This document shows positions 8,375-18,202 of a stretch of 64,000 bases of DNA, piece by piece. Under the pieces are notes generated by a model. That model worked only from the letters and a program-made list of their open reading frames with translations, was not told the DNA's origin and ran no database searches. The stretch comes from CALHVX01 sp964640725 (GTDB lineage Bacteria; Pseudomonadota; Gammaproteobacteria; Pseudomonadales; Azotimanducaceae). Each line of letters starts with the position of its first letter. The stretch's first letter is position 1. The DNA is taken from contig CAZXIJ010000004.1 of the NCBI GenBank assembly GCA_964640725.1, positions 1 through 64,000 on the forward strand, read 5' to 3'. The translations under genes and the position numbers were made by a program.

Positions 8375-10140
8375 GGCGCGCTGCTCACTTTCGCTGGCTG
8401 CTGGCGCTGGCGCTGTGCCTGGCCGCCACAGCCGTGGCCCAGGTGCGAACCTTCGTCGACCCCAAAGCTCTGGACGAGACGGAGTCGCTGCGCCTGACGC
8501 TGCGCCTGGACGGTACGCGCACCGCGCCGGCGCCAGACCTTGAGCCCCTGGAAAAGGACTTCGAGGTCCTGGGCAGCAACAGTTCCAGCCAGTACCGCAG
8601 CCGCAACGGCCGCGTGCAGGCCTGGGTGGAGTACCAGATCAGCCTGCGACCGCGACGGACGGGCCGGCTGACGATTCCGTCGCTCACCTTTGGCGGCGAG
8701 CGCACCGAAGCCGTGAGCATCAACGTGCGGCCTCTGGATCCGGCGCTGCGGGCCGAGATCGACCGGATGGTGTTTTTCGAGACCACCGTCAGCGCCGAGG
8801 AAGTCTACGTGCAGGCCGAGCTGGTGTACGAGCGCCGGCTGTACTACGCAACGAGCGGCGGTGTGCAGATGTACAGCGACCTTCCGGGCACGCCGGAGGT
8901 GGCCAACGCCGTCGTGCTCCCGCTGGGCGATCCCGTATCCAGCACAGAGCAGCGCGACGGCATCGGTTACGGCGTTGTCGCCCAGCGCTACGCGCTGTAC
9001 CCCGAGCGCGCGGGCACGCTCACGGTACCCGGTGTCGCGCTCACCAGCAGCGTGCGAGTTCTGAAAAACGGTCGGTCCCGCCGCAGCGGCGTTCGCGTTG
9101 ACGCCGATCCCGTCACCGTGACCGTACTTCCCATTCCGCCGAGCTACCCGGCCGACGCGCCGTGGCTGCCGGCGCGCAGCGTCAACCTGTCGCAGACCGT
9201 TGAGCCCCAGAACGGCTGGCAGACCGGCGATACGGTACAGCGGGTGCTGCGCGCAGAAGTCACCGGCAACGTCGGCTCTGCGATTCCGCCCCTGGCGGGG
9301 CCAGCGGACGAAGCGGCCCTGGCTGCCGCCGGCCTGCGCAGCTACCCCGAGCCCGTGACGACCCGCGATCAAGTACTTGGCATCAGCAACCTGGGAGTGC
9401 GGGAAGAACGCGCTGGCCTGGTGGCCTTGCAGCCCGGCGCCATGAAGTTGCCCACGGCGACTTTGACCTGGTGGAACACTGAGTTGCGCCGGGTGGAGCG
9501 CTCGGCGACCAATGTCGTGCAGGCCCTGATCAGCGGCAATCCGGTGGTCGATGCGAGCAGCGCCAGCGACGAGCCGCAAACCGCCGATGCCGGCGACGCG
9601 CAGGCTGCGCCGGAACCGCTGTCCCGTCCCGCACAGCCCCTGCTGCCCTGGCCCTGGCTGGTCGGCGTTGTTGTCCTTGTCGGTGCGCTGTTCCTGGGCT
9701 GGCAGCGTGGGCGCCGCTGGGGGCCAGCACTCTCCAGGCAACTCGCGCAGCGCTGGGCGACCTACCGACCGCGCCAGCAGAGCACCAGGGCCCGCAGCCT
9801 GTCAGCCGCCCTGAGCACGTCCTCGCCCGGCGAATGGCGCCCCATGCTGATCAACCGCACTGCCGAGGCCACGGGGTTGACCCCGGCCCGCGCCGTTGCC
9901 AGGTTGCGCGCTGGCACGCACGGCAGCGCCGTCATGCAGGCCCTCGACAAGGCCGGCTACGGCCCCGAGAGCGAGCGCCAAAGCAGCGCCTGGCCCACCA
10001 CAGATGCGGTGCAGGCAGCGTTCCAGGAAGCCTGCAACGACGAGCTGTCCCAGGGACGCAAACGCCCCTGGTGGCAGCTGGCGAGTCCGAGCCGCGAGAC
10101 CGCCCTGCCACCGCTCTACCCGGAGCGACCCTCGCGCTAG
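8371..10140 (+). CDS. batD: BatD family protein
   Basis: 589 residues, GTG start overlapping the preceding stop (GTGA). An N-terminal signal peptide (LALALCLAATAVA) is followed by a large beta-rich periplasmic region (VRTFVDPKALDETESLRLTL onward). One membrane helix (PWPWLVGVVVLVGALFLGW, near residue 430) precedes a cytosolic helical end. This is the BatD (oxygen-tolerance protein) layout, and it closes the operon. Its TAG overlaps the opposite stop of pepN in the shared tetranucleotide CTAG, so the two operons converge with no spacer. Confidence 0.85.
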   Translation: MRRAAHFRWLLALALCLAATAVAQVRTFVDPKALDETESLRLTLRLDGTRTAPAPDLEPLEKDFEVLGSNSSSQYRSRNGRVQAWVEYQISLRPRRTGRLTIPSLTFGGERTEAVSINVRPLDPALRAEIDRMVFFETTVSAEEVYVQAELVYERRLYYATSGGVQMYSDLPGTPEVANAVVLPLGDPVSSTEQRDGIGYGVVAQRYALYPERAGTLTVPGVALTSSVRVLKNGRSRRSGVRVDADPVTVTVLPIPPSYPADAPWLPARSVNLSQTVEPQNGWQTGDTVQRVLRAEVTGNVGSAIPPLAGPADEAALAAAGLRSYPEPVTTRDQVLGISNLGVREERAGLVALQPGAMKLPTATLTWWNTELRRVERSATNVVQALISGNPVVDASSASDEPQTADAGDAQAAPEPLSRPAQPLLPWPWLVGVVVLVGALFLGWQRGRRWGPALSRQLAQRWATYRPRQQSTRARSLSAALSTSSPGEWRPMLINRTAEATGLTPARAVARLRAGTHGSAVMQALDKAGYGPESERQSSAWPTTDAVQAAFQEACNDELSQGRKRPWWQLASPSRETALPPLYPERPSR

Positions 10141-12848
10141 CTCGAAAGGCTCTTGTCGACGATCTCGAACACGTCCGGCGAGAGATCGTCACGCTCGGCG
10201 ATCTCTTCCAGCACTGCACGCATCTGCTCGCGATTTGGCGAAGCCAAACCGCGCCACTTTGACAGAGGAATCGCGAGGCGCGCCGCGAGCTGAGGATTGC
10301 TCGCGTTCAGCGTCGCCACACGCTCCCCGAGAAACCGGTAGCCAGCACCGTTAGCCTGATGAAACTGCCGGGCGTTGTGCTGCGCGAAGGCCGCGTACAG
10401 GCTACGAACCTTGTTCGGGTTGCGCGTATCGAACGCCGGATGGGCTTCCAGAGCTTCCAGGTCTTCGATGTGCACCTGCGGCGCCATCGCCTGGAGCTGC
10501 AGCCAGAGATTAACCACCAGCGCCTGGTCCTTCCAACGCTCGTAAAATCCGTCAAGGATGGTCTGTCGGGTCTGCCGATCGAATAGCGGGCTGCCAAGCA
10601 TGACGGCCAGCGCGGCCCGCCGATCCGTCAGGTTGTCGGCGTCTTCCAGGTGCGCGCTCACCAGCTCCCGCACGTGCGCCCCAAACTCGGCGTCCTGGGT
10701 CGATCGCAACCGCGCACCGGCCGCAAGATAGGTCAGCGACAGATTGGCCAGGCGTCGCCGGGCCATGGCGATGGGCGTGGGCTCGAAAACGCCGAGCTCG
10801 CCGTGCGCTTCGTACAGCGATAGCCAAAGCTCCGGCATCATCGCGCCCAGCATTTCCTCCAGTGCTTCCCGCGCTTGCACGACCGGCAGCACCGCGACCT
10901 GTTCGCGCTGCTCAAACAGATAGTTGTCTGTCGGCAGGGCGAGCATGTTCGCAAGCAGCGAGAGTGGCTCCGCCGCCAGCGGCGCGGCGAGCGCTTCGTT
11001 CAGCAGGCTCGCAAAGAGGGTTGCAATGGTGTCAGCCAGAGGCTGTGCTTTGTCGGCACCGTCCGCGGCCGCAAAGATCTGCTCGACGAGCAGCTCCTGC
11101 AGCACGTCCCACCGCGCAAAGCCATCTGGATCGTGACGCACCAGCAACGCCATGGCCTGTGCGCTGCGCGGAAAGCGGACCCGCACCGGCGCCGAGAAGC
11201 CGCGCACCATGCTGACCGCCGGCTCGGCGGCCAGGCCACCGAGCCGCACCGTGCCTCGGGCGGAATCCATTCGCACCAGCAGCGTCTGGGGCGATTCCAG
11301 ATCAGCGCGGAAGTCGCCGCTCCGATCGAGCGCGGACAGATCTACCGGCGACCCGTCCGGATCGACGAGGCCGAGGGCGATCGGGATCAGCACAGGGGTC
11401 TTGTCGGGCTGCCCGGGAGTGGGCGGCACCTCCTGGGTCAGGACGAGGCTGAGCTCGCCATCCGCGTAGCTGGCCGCCACGGTGAGTACCGGCGTCCCGG
11501 CCTGGCCATACCAGCGCTGGAAGATCGACAGGTCTTCGCCGCTGGCATCAGCCATGGCTGCCACGAAATCCTCTGTGGTAGCGGCTTCGCCGTCGTGGCG
11601 CTCGAAATACAGGTCGCTGCCTGCCCGAAACTGCTCCGGCCCCAGCAGGCGATGCAACATGCCGACGATCTCAGCACCTTTCTCGTAGATCGTCACCGTA
11701 TAGAAATTGGAGATCTCGATGTAGCTATCCGGGCGGATCGGGTGCGCCAGGGGCCCGGCGTCTTCGGCAAACTGAACCGAGCGCAGAAAACTCACGTCTT
11801 CGATGCGCTTGTCGGTTGCGCCAAAGATTTCTGACGAGTACTGCGCGTCGCGAAAGACCGTAAAGCCTTCCTTCAGGGACAGCTGAAACCAATCCCGGCA
11901 AGTCACCCGGTTGCCCGACCAGTTGTGAAAATACTCATGGGCCACAACGCCTTCGACGCGCTGGTAGGAGGCATCCGTCGCAGTGTTCGGTGTTGCCAGC
12001 ACGACTGCAGTATTGAAGATGTTCAGGCCCTTGTTTTCCATGGCCCCCATATTGAAATCATCGACGGCGACGATCATAAACACGTCCAGGTCATACTCAC
12101 GACCGTAGGTCACCTCGTCCCAACGCATGGAGCGCTTGAGCGCGCCCATGGCGAAATCACACTGATCGATGTTGTGCGGCTCCGAGTAAATCTCCAGCCG
12201 GACGGTGCGCCCGCTGGCAGTGACAAAGCTGTCTTCGATCCGCGCCAGGTCGCCCGCCACCAGCGCGAACAGGTACGCGGGCTTCGGAAAGGGATCTTCC
12301 CAGGTCACGCTCCGGCGGCCGTCAGCGAGCGTCGTGTCGGCAGTGCAGTTGCCGTTCGACAACATCGTCGGATAGCGCGCACCGTCGGCAATAATGTGGG
12401 TCGTGAAGCGCGCCAGCACGTCCGGCCGGTCCTGGTAGTAGGTAATTTTGCGAAAACCTTCGGCTTCGCACTGGGTGCAGTACATGCTGCCCGACTTGTA
12501 GAGCCCTTCGAGCGCCGTATTTTCTTCCGGCTTGATGAGCGTGACGATCTCTACCTGAGCGTCCCCAGGCACTGCAAACAAGGTCAAGGTCTCGTCTTCC
12601 TGACGGTACTCGTTGGCGCTCAGCGGCTGCCCGTTCACGCTGACCTGTACAAGGGACAGGTCAGCGCCGTTCAACACCAGGTCCGCAGGCGTGCTGCTGC
12701 CGTCCCGGCGCCGTACGGACTGCCGCGCGGTGACCTGCGTCTCGCCGTCAGCCAGCTCGAAGGTCAGCTCGACGCGATCGGTGGCGAAGGGGGTGGGCTC
12801 GTAGTCTTTTAGGTGGATGGCGCGCGGCGCCGCTTCCTGTGCGTCCAT
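10137..12848 (-). CDS. pepN: Aminopeptidase N (M1 family)
   Basis: 903 residues, close to E. coli PepN. It is a cytosolic zinc aminopeptidase that removes N-terminal residues from peptides. Visible motifs are the exopeptidase motif GAMENKGLN, the zinc site HEYFHNW with the downstream Glu in LSLKEGFTVFRD, and the catalytic Tyr region YEKGAEIV. The start MDAQEAAPRAIHLKDYEPTPF resembles the family N-terminus. It starts 4 bp after the DUF2797 stop and is the last gene of the rhomboid-DUF2797-pepN set. Confidence 0.97.
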   Translation of the reverse strand: MDAQEAAPRAIHLKDYEPTPFATDRVELTFELADGETQVTARQSVRRRDGSSTPADLVLNGADLSLVQVSVNGQPLSANEYRQEDETLTLFAVPGDAQVEIVTLIKPEENTALEGLYKSGSMYCTQCEAEGFRKITYYQDRPDVLARFTTHIIADGARYPTMLSNGNCTADTTLADGRRSVTWEDPFPKPAYLFALVAGDLARIEDSFVTASGRTVRLEIYSEPHNIDQCDFAMGALKRSMRWDEVTYGREYDLDVFMIVAVDDFNMGAMENKGLNIFNTAVVLATPNTATDASYQRVEGVVAHEYFHNWSGNRVTCRDWFQLSLKEGFTVFRDAQYSSEIFGATDKRIEDVSFLRSVQFAEDAGPLAHPIRPDSYIEISNFYTVTIYEKGAEIVGMLHRLLGPEQFRAGSDLYFERHDGEAATTEDFVAAMADASGEDLSIFQRWYGQAGTPVLTVAASYADGELSLVLTQEVPPTPGQPDKTPVLIPIALGLVDPDGSPVDLSALDRSGDFRADLESPQTLLVRMDSARGTVRLGGLAAEPAVSMVRGFSAPVRVRFPRSAQAMALLVRHDPDGFARWDVLQELLVEQIFAAADGADKAQPLADTIATLFASLLNEALAAPLAAEPLSLLANMLALPTDNYLFEQREQVAVLPVVQAREALEEMLGAMMPELWLSLYEAHGELGVFEPTPIAMARRRLANLSLTYLAAGARLRSTQDAEFGAHVRELVSAHLEDADNLTDRRAALAVMLGSPLFDRQTRQTILDGFYERWKDQALVVNLWLQLQAMAPQVHIEDLEALEAHPAFDTRNPNKVRSLYAAFAQHNARQFHQANGAGYRFLGERVATLNASNPQLAARLAIPLSKWRGLASPNREQMRAVLEEIAERDDLSPDVFEIVDKSLSS

Positions 12849-12852
12849 GATC

Positions 12853-13704
12853 TCAGAAGATCTCCAGTTGTGGCTCGCCCGCCGGTGCGGGCTGCGCGGA
12901 AAGGTGCACGCGATAGCCGGTGTGCTTGCGCACGTTGAATACGCCCTCTTCGAACAAGAGGTATTGGCCCTTGATGCCCGTCAAGACGTCGGTAAAGAAG
13001 GCCGTTTTGTCGAGGCTGATGCTGCGCGTTTTGCCGTAGCTCGCCACCGGGTAGGAAAAGCGCTGCTCCGGTGCGGTAGCGACGGTTACCCCAGCGGGGA
13101 GTTCGCCGAGCTGCGCCAGAGCGGCCTCCCGCGCTGCCGCCAGATCGATATCGGGCGCGTCTTCGCTCACCAACTTGCGCCATTGGGTGCGATCGCTCAG
13201 CTGCTCGCTGAGCTGCGCTTCCAGCTCCCCGGCCTGCTGCCGGGTCTCGCACCAGGCCAGCACCTGGGCCTGGCGCGCGCCCTGGTCGAGCCAGCGTACG
13301 GGCTCCCGGTCCCGGCCGGTGATGCCGACTTTTAGCCCGCTGGAATTTGCAAGGTACACACTGTGCGGCTTGAAGCAGAATCCCTGGGCCCATTCCGGTT
13401 CTCGACAGGTGCCCTGATCGTAGTGGCAGCGAGTGGGGCTGACCATGCACAGGTCGCAGCGCGCAAGCTTTTTGAAACACGGAAAACAGTAGCCCTGGCT
13501 GAAACTCTTCTTCGACTTCCGATCGCAGTTCTGACAGCGAATCTCGCCGTCAAAGCGCACGGTCAGAGCCTGGCCGATCAGCGGCCCCAGCGGAAGCTGA
13601 GAGTCGCCGAGCGGCAACCAGGGGGCACGCTCCCCGTCTCCGTCCTCGCGCCAGTCCATTTTGCGCAGCGCGCCTTCCCACGCCTGGGGTTCAGACTGAG
13701 CCAC
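12853..13704 (-). CDS. DUF2797 domain-containing zinc-ribbon protein
   Basis: 283 residues from GTG 13704, which overlaps the rhomboid stop (TAGTG). The open frame continues upstream into the rhomboid gene, but this overlap is the natural start. Cysteine pairs CQNC, CFPC and CDLC, plus a further Cys/His group, suggest zinc binding around residues 55-100. The central stretch (HSVYLANSSGLKVGITGR) resembles a GIY-YIG-like fold, as in DUF2797. Biochemical function is unknown. It is tightly coupled to the rhomboid upstream and pepN downstream. Confidence 0.8.
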   Translation of the reverse strand: MAQSEPQAWEGALRKMDWREDGDGERAPWLPLGDSQLPLGPLIGQALTVRFDGEIRCQNCDRKSKKSFSQGYCFPCFKKLARCDLCMVSPTRCHYDQGTCREPEWAQGFCFKPHSVYLANSSGLKVGITGRDREPVRWLDQGARQAQVLAWCETRQQAGELEAQLSEQLSDRTQWRKLVSEDAPDIDLAAAREAALAQLGELPAGVTVATAPEQRFSYPVASYGKTRSISLDKTAFFTDVLTGIKGQYLLFEEGVFNVRKHTGYRVHLSAQPAPAGEPQLEIF

Positions 13705-14555
13705 TAACTTTGCTCCTTGGCACGACGATACAACGGCGCCAGGGCGCACAGTCCCCCGGCCATCAGGCCCGCCCAATGGGCCGTGTTCGCCACATACAAA
13801 TCAAACATCTCGGTCACCCCAGTGGAGAACAGCACCAGAAACAGCAGCAGGCTGATCGCCAGGCCCTGTGGCAGCTGCCAGCGGGGATCGCGCGGATTCC
13901 GGCGGGCAGCCACCAGCACAAAACCCAGCAGCCCGTAGGCGACCCCGGATAGCCCGCCAAAGAAGGGCGAGTCCCCGAGCAGGTACTGCGCCAGGTTGCT
14001 GGCGACGCCGATCGCAGCGACCAGCAATAGCAGCCGCAGGCTGCCGAGCGCGTGCTCGATGCGACGGCCAAGCTCCCACACGATCAGGCTGTTAAAAACC
14101 AGGTGCAGGATGCCAAAATGCAGGAAGATCGGCGCCAGCGGCCGCCACAGCTCGCCCCGGCCCAGGGCCTGGCCCAGAGTGTCGCCAACGCGATGAATAT
14201 CGACAAAGGTCAACAGCCCGGTACCGCGCAGGCGCACCTCGCCGCCCCCGGTGAACAGGTATGCGGCCAGCGCCATGGCCACCAGCACCAGCACCGCAGG
14301 CGCCTGCTGCCAGAGCCCGGGCCCGGCTGGCGCCGCCGGTTGCAGCTGATCAGGGTGGGCCAGAGACAACTCGCCGCGCTGCCAGCGCTCGAACAGCGCC
14401 TGGGCCTCGTCGGCCTGGCGGGCATCCGCAAGCTCCAGGACCTGGGCGCCGGACTCCTCGAACACGCGGTGCGCGATCCCGGCTCGGTGCAGCCCAAGGC
14501 TGTAGGGCGCGAGGTCCTCGGTCAGGGGGCGATGCAGCAGACGGAAGGGCGACAC
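13704..14555 (-). CDS. Rhomboid family intramembrane serine protease, GlpG-like
   Basis: 283 residues from GTG 14555, preceded by AAGGA. A much longer frame is open upstream, but that part only mirrors xdhC on the other strand. A cytosolic N-domain of about 90 residues precedes six membrane helices. Rhomboid features are HFGILHLVFNSL in the helix-2 region, the catalytic-Ser motif GLSGVAYGLLG, and the catalytic His in NTAHWAGLMAGG. The enzyme cleaves transmembrane substrates in the inner membrane. The protein ends RRAKEQS, and its stop overlaps the DUF2797 start. Confidence 0.9.
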   Translation of the reverse strand: MSPFRLLHRPLTEDLAPYSLGLHRAGIAHRVFEESGAQVLELADARQADEAQALFERWQRGELSLAHPDQLQPAAPAGPGLWQQAPAVLVLVAMALAAYLFTGGGEVRLRGTGLLTFVDIHRVGDTLGQALGRGELWRPLAPIFLHFGILHLVFNSLIVWELGRRIEHALGSLRLLLLVAAIGVASNLAQYLLGDSPFFGGLSGVAYGLLGFVLVAARRNPRDPRWQLPQGLAISLLLFLVLFSTGVTEMFDLYVANTAHWAGLMAGGLCALAPLYRRAKEQS

Positions 14556-14693
14556 AGGACCGGGCGTTCCTTGCGGTAAACTGACGGCGGGACGCGCAGT
14601 GTACACAGCTCCCCGGAGCCCCGCTGAGCCGAACGCCGCATGGGTTCGGCGCTGCCCGGGCGCGCAGCAACCCCCTAGCCTGCAGGAGAAAGC

Positions 14694-15716
14694 ATGAAAG
14701 CGGTCGATCAGACGGTCGTCGAACAACTCAGAGACTGGCTCGCCGCCGGCGAGCGCTGCTGGCTGGCCACGGTGGTGGAAACCTGGGGCTCGTCGCCGCG
14801 CCCGGTCGGGTCCCTGCTGGCCTGCAACGGCCAGGGGGCCATGGTCGGCTCGCTCTCTGGCGGCTGCGTCGAAGACGACCTGCTGGAGGCGCTCACGGCC
14901 GGAGAGCTGGCCCAGGACCAGCCGCTGTTCTACGACTACGGGGTCACGCCGGAGGAGACAGAACGCCTCGGCTTGCCCTGCGGCGGCCATCTGCGCGTGT
15001 TCCTGGAACCGCTGGATCCGGCCCGGGACCCAACGGTGGTTGCACAGATCCAGGCCCTGCGGGATGCCCGGGCCGAGCGGCGCTGGCTGCGGCGCGAGGT
15101 CAAGGTGCTGGCCGGCACGATCACGGTGGACCTGGCACCAGCAGATCGCTTCGAGCCCCTGGCCTGGGACGGCGACCAGATTACCCTGGCTCACAGCTTT
15201 GGACCGCGGCAGCAGCTGTTCATTATCGGTGCCGGCATGGTGTCGCAGTATCTTGCCGAAATAGCCCTGACCCTCGACTTTCAGGTCACGGTCTGCGATC
15301 CGCGGCAGCACCTGATCGATGCGTTCAACAACCCGGCTGTATCGCTGATCTGCGACATGCCTGACGACGCCGTGGCCCGCCACGCGAGCGACGCCAATTC
15401 GGCCATCGTGGCGCTCACGCACGATCCGCGAATTGACGACATGGGGCTGATGCAGGCGCTGACCACCGATGCCTTTTACATCGGCGCCATGGGCTCGTCG
15501 CGCACCTCCGCCAGCCGCCGGGAACGGCTGCGGGCCCTGGATCTGACTGACGCTGAAATCGACCGTCTGCACGCACCCATCGGCTTGCCGATCGGCAGCA
15601 AGACACCGCCGGAAATTGCCATCGCCATCGCCGCCGAGATCATTGCGGTGAGCAAGCGGGCCGCTGCTGCGGCAGGCGCGACCGGCAACACCGCCACGCT
15701 TGTCGGTACCGGCTGA
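14694..15716 (+). CDS. XdhC/CoxI family molybdenum hydroxylase maturation protein
   Basis: 340 residues with an AGGAGAAAGC ribosome site. The N-terminal XdhC/CoxI domain shows VVETWGSSPRPVGSLL and GSLSGGCVEDDLLEAL. The C-terminal Rossmann domain (XdhC_C) shows LFIIGAGMVSQYL and later YIGAMGSSRTSASR and PIGLPIGSKTPPEIAIAIAAE. XdhC proteins bind molybdenum cofactor, sulfurate it and deliver it to xanthine-oxidase-type enzymes. The next gene encodes a MocA-like nucleotidyltransferase and starts immediately. No xanthine-oxidase-family enzyme is present in this window, so the client must lie elsewhere. Confidence 0.9.
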   Translation: MKAVDQTVVEQLRDWLAAGERCWLATVVETWGSSPRPVGSLLACNGQGAMVGSLSGGCVEDDLLEALTAGELAQDQPLFYDYGVTPEETERLGLPCGGHLRVFLEPLDPARDPTVVAQIQALRDARAERRWLRREVKVLAGTITVDLAPADRFEPLAWDGDQITLAHSFGPRQQLFIIGAGMVSQYLAEIALTLDFQVTVCDPRQHLIDAFNNPAVSLICDMPDDAVARHASDANSAIVALTHDPRIDDMGLMQALTTDAFYIGAMGSSRTSASRRERLRALDLTDAEIDRLHAPIGLPIGSKTPPEIAIAIAAEIIAVSKRAAAAAGATGNTATLVGTG

Positions 15717-16322
15717 GTGCCCGGGCAGCTGCTGTTGCTGGCCGCCGGCCAGGGGCGACGTTTCGGCAGCGACAAGCGCAAGGCTCGTCTGCCGGGGGGG
15801 CAGTCCCTCCTTGCCGCAACCGCGCAAAGCTACCTGCGGCTGAGTTGCCCGCTGGCAATCGTGACCCGGCCGGAAGACCGGGCGCTACAGCAAGCGGTCA
15901 GCGGGGAACTCGTCGCCGCCGGAGCGCCTCGCCAGCCCCGATGGCTTGTCGCCAGCGATGCATCCATGGGCATGGGACACAGCCTGGCGCAGGCGGTCAC
16001 GGCCCTGCGCGACGCCGCGCCGCAATGGCTGATCGTCGGACTGGGTGACATGCCTTTTGTCACCCACGAAACCCTTGCAGCACTGGTTCGTACATTGAAC
16101 GAAGGCGTGCCCGCAACCATCGTTCGCCCACGCTACCAGGGGCAAGCAGGACAGCCCGTGGGCTTTGGACGCGAACATCTCGAGGCGCTGACGCAACTGC
16201 ACGGCGATCAGGGCGCACGCGCGCTGCTGCAGGCTAGAGACGACGACGTGCGGTGGCTCGATGTGCCGGACCCCGGGGTGCTGGCGGACGTCGACCAGCG
16301 CGCCGATCTACCGACCGCCTAG
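15717..16322 (+). CDS. MobA/MocA-like molybdenum cofactor nucleotidyltransferase
   Basis: 201 residues, GTG start directly after the xdhC stop. The nucleotidyltransferase signature LLLAAGQGRRFGSDKRKA is at the N-terminus, GLGDMPFV carries the metal-binding Asp, and RPRYQGQAGQPVGFGRE is the typical C-terminal motif. By family and by neighbouring XdhC, it most likely transfers CMP from CTP to molybdopterin (MocA type), supplying the MCD cofactor for molybdenum hydroxylases. It is shorter and more distant than GTP-specific MobA. It overlaps the opposite nadK end by 15 bp. Confidence 0.85.
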   Translation: MPGQLLLLAAGQGRRFGSDKRKARLPGGQSLLAATAQSYLRLSCPLAIVTRPEDRALQQAVSGELVAAGAPRQPRWLVASDASMGMGHSLAQAVTALRDAAPQWLIVGLGDMPFVTHETLAALVRTLNEGVPATIVRPRYQGQAGQPVGFGREHLEALTQLHGDQGARALLQARDDDVRWLDVPDPGVLADVDQRADLPTA

Positions 16323-17213
16323 CCGGGTGGCCCAATCGAGCTTGCTGCGGCAGGACTCGTAAAAGCTGTGGTCGCGGGGATACAGCAGCTTCAGGGGATA
16401 GGCGTACTTCGCCACATGCAGCTCGTCGCCGCTGGTGAACGGTTGGTCGACCTGTCCATCGCAGCTCGCTTCAGCATCGCGATGACCGCGGTCACCAATC
16501 GTAATACGCAGCTGCGAGTCGCCGCCCACAACCAGCGGCCGAGAGGTCAGCGTGTGCGGAAACATCGGCACAATCACCAGCGCGTTCAGGCTTGGATGCA
16601 TGATTGGCCCACCGGCGGACAGCGCATAGGCCGTCGAGCCGGTGGGAGATGCGATGATCAGGCCGTCACTGCGCTGCTCGTAGACGAACTTGTCGTTCAC
16701 CCATAAAGAGAACTCCATCATTCGGGCCATAGAGCCCGGGTGCACGACGACATCGTTCATGGCGGGCGAGCGCGACAGCTCCTTGCCCTCCCGCAACACT
16801 CGTGCTTCCAGCAGGAAATGGTCCTCGCTCACGTACTCGCCGTGCAGCACTTCTGTCAGCTTGGCCTCCATGGCGTCTGGCGCGATGCCGGCGAGAAATC
16901 CGAGGCCGCCACGATTGACGCCAATGACCGGCACGCGCGCGGCAGCGAGGTCACGGCCGACGCCGAGGATGCTGCCGTCACCGCCTACCACCACAATCAG
17001 GTCGCAGTGGCTGCCCAGCTCCTGGCGCGCGTGTACGCCGGCACCGCTCTCCCCCAGCGCGCTCGCGGTTCGCGCCTCGAGCACCACCTCGACGCCCTGG
17101 GCATCCAGCAGATCAGCAACCTGTCGCACACTGTCGACGACGCCCTGATCCACCGCCGGCGTGTGCCGGCTCCGGCGGGCCACCAGACCGACCCGTGCAA
17201 ACTGTAATGTCAT
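16308..17213 (-). CDS. nadK: NAD kinase
   Basis: 301 residues from ATG 17213 (MTLQFARVGLVARR). It phosphorylates NAD to NADP in the cytosol. Motifs are GGDGSILGVGRD (nucleotide site), NRGGLGFLAGI, NDVVVHPG and DGLIIASPTGSTAYALSAGGP (kinase signature). The frame is open upstream to 17279, but the family begins near FARVGLVAR. It is divergent from cysE, and their starts are separated by about 130 bp. Confidence 0.96.
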   Translation of the reverse strand: MTLQFARVGLVARRSRHTPAVDQGVVDSVRQVADLLDAQGVEVVLEARTASALGESGAGVHARQELGSHCDLIVVVGGDGSILGVGRDLAAARVPVIGVNRGGLGFLAGIAPDAMEAKLTEVLHGEYVSEDHFLLEARVLREGKELSRSPAMNDVVVHPGSMARMMEFSLWVNDKFVYEQRSDGLIIASPTGSTAYALSAGGPIMHPSLNALVIVPMFPHTLTSRPLVVGGDSQLRITIGDRGHRDAEASCDGQVDQPFTSGDELHVAKYAYPLKLLYPRDHSFYESCRSKLDWATRLGGR

Positions 17214-17345
17214 CGAATGCCTTCCCCGGCGCGTTCGCGCGGTGCCACTGTAGAGCAAAAGACGATCCCAGGCTCGCACTTGATTTCTGTTACCTGTGCT
17301 CTACGCTGGCGGCTCGCTGCAGCAAGCTCAACTTCGGAGACGATC

Positions 17346-18197
17346 ATGGCCAGGGCGGAACCAGCACCCGACCAGCGCGTCGCAGACCTACTGGAGAACG
17401 TGCGGGCCAAGGCCAAGCAGCCCATCGCCCTGGATGCCCTGTGGCCAACCCTCACGGCCGAGGCCGCGCGCAAGGCCGAGGAAGAGCCGATCCTGGGCAG
17501 CTACTTTTACGCCACGATCCTGAATCACAAGTCCTTCGAAGCCGGCCTGAGCTTTCGCCTGGCCAGCAAGCTCGACAACCCCATGATTCCAACCATGCTG
17601 ATCCGTGATGTGGTTCAGGAAGCGATGGCGGCGGACCCCGGGATCCTGCACGCTGCCAAGGTCGATTTGCTCGCAACCTACGCGCGCGACGCCGCCTGCG
17701 CTGACCTGTCCACGCCGTTCTTGTTCTACAAAGGCTTCCACGCGCTGCAAGCGCATCGGGTCGCACACTGGCTGTGGCACGAGGGGCGGCGCACCCTGGC
17801 CGGCTTTTTCCAGAGCCAGATCAGCGTCAGCCTGGGCGTCGACATCCATCCGGCAGCGCGCCTGGGATCCGGCATCATGTTCGACCACGCGACCGGGATC
17901 GTGGTCGGCGAAACCGCCGTCATTGAGGACGACGTGTCTGTGCTGCACTCCGTCACCCTGGGCGGCACGGGCAAGGAAGCCGGAGACCGGCACCCCAAGA
18001 TCGGTCATGGCGTGCTCCTTTGCGCCGGCTGCAAAGTGATTGGCAACATTCACGTCGGCGCTGGCGCCAAGGTCGCAGCGGGCAGCGTGGTGCTCGAAGA
18101 AGTGCCCCCCAACACGACCGTTGCCGGCGTGCCGGCGCGCGTGGTCGGCAGCAGTGCGGAAGCGGTTCCCGCACACCACATGAACCAGAATATCTGA
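17346..18197 (+). CDS. cysE: Serine O-acetyltransferase
   Basis: 283 residues from ATG 17346, with GGAG six bases upstream. The N-terminal helical domain is followed by left-handed parallel beta-helix hexapeptide repeats, from about LGSGIMFDHATGIVVGETAV to IGNIHVGAGAKVAAGSVV. The catalytic His/Asp region VLHSVTLGGTGKEAGDRHPKI is present. It makes O-acetylserine from serine and acetyl-CoA, the first step of cysteine synthesis. The C-terminus ends in Ile (HHMNQNI), as expected for binding to O-acetylserine sulfhydrylase (CysK). Confidence 0.96.
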   Translation: MARAEPAPDQRVADLLENVRAKAKQPIALDALWPTLTAEAARKAEEEPILGSYFYATILNHKSFEAGLSFRLASKLDNPMIPTMLIRDVVQEAMAADPGILHAAKVDLLATYARDAACADLSTPFLFYKGFHALQAHRVAHWLWHEGRRTLAGFFQSQISVSLGVDIHPAARLGSGIMFDHATGIVVGETAVIEDDVSVLHSVTLGGTGKEAGDRHPKIGHGVLLCAGCKVIGNIHVGAGAKVAAGSVVLEEVPPNTTVAGVPARVVGSSAEAVPAHHMNQNI

Positions 18198-18202
18198 CCG
18201 CC

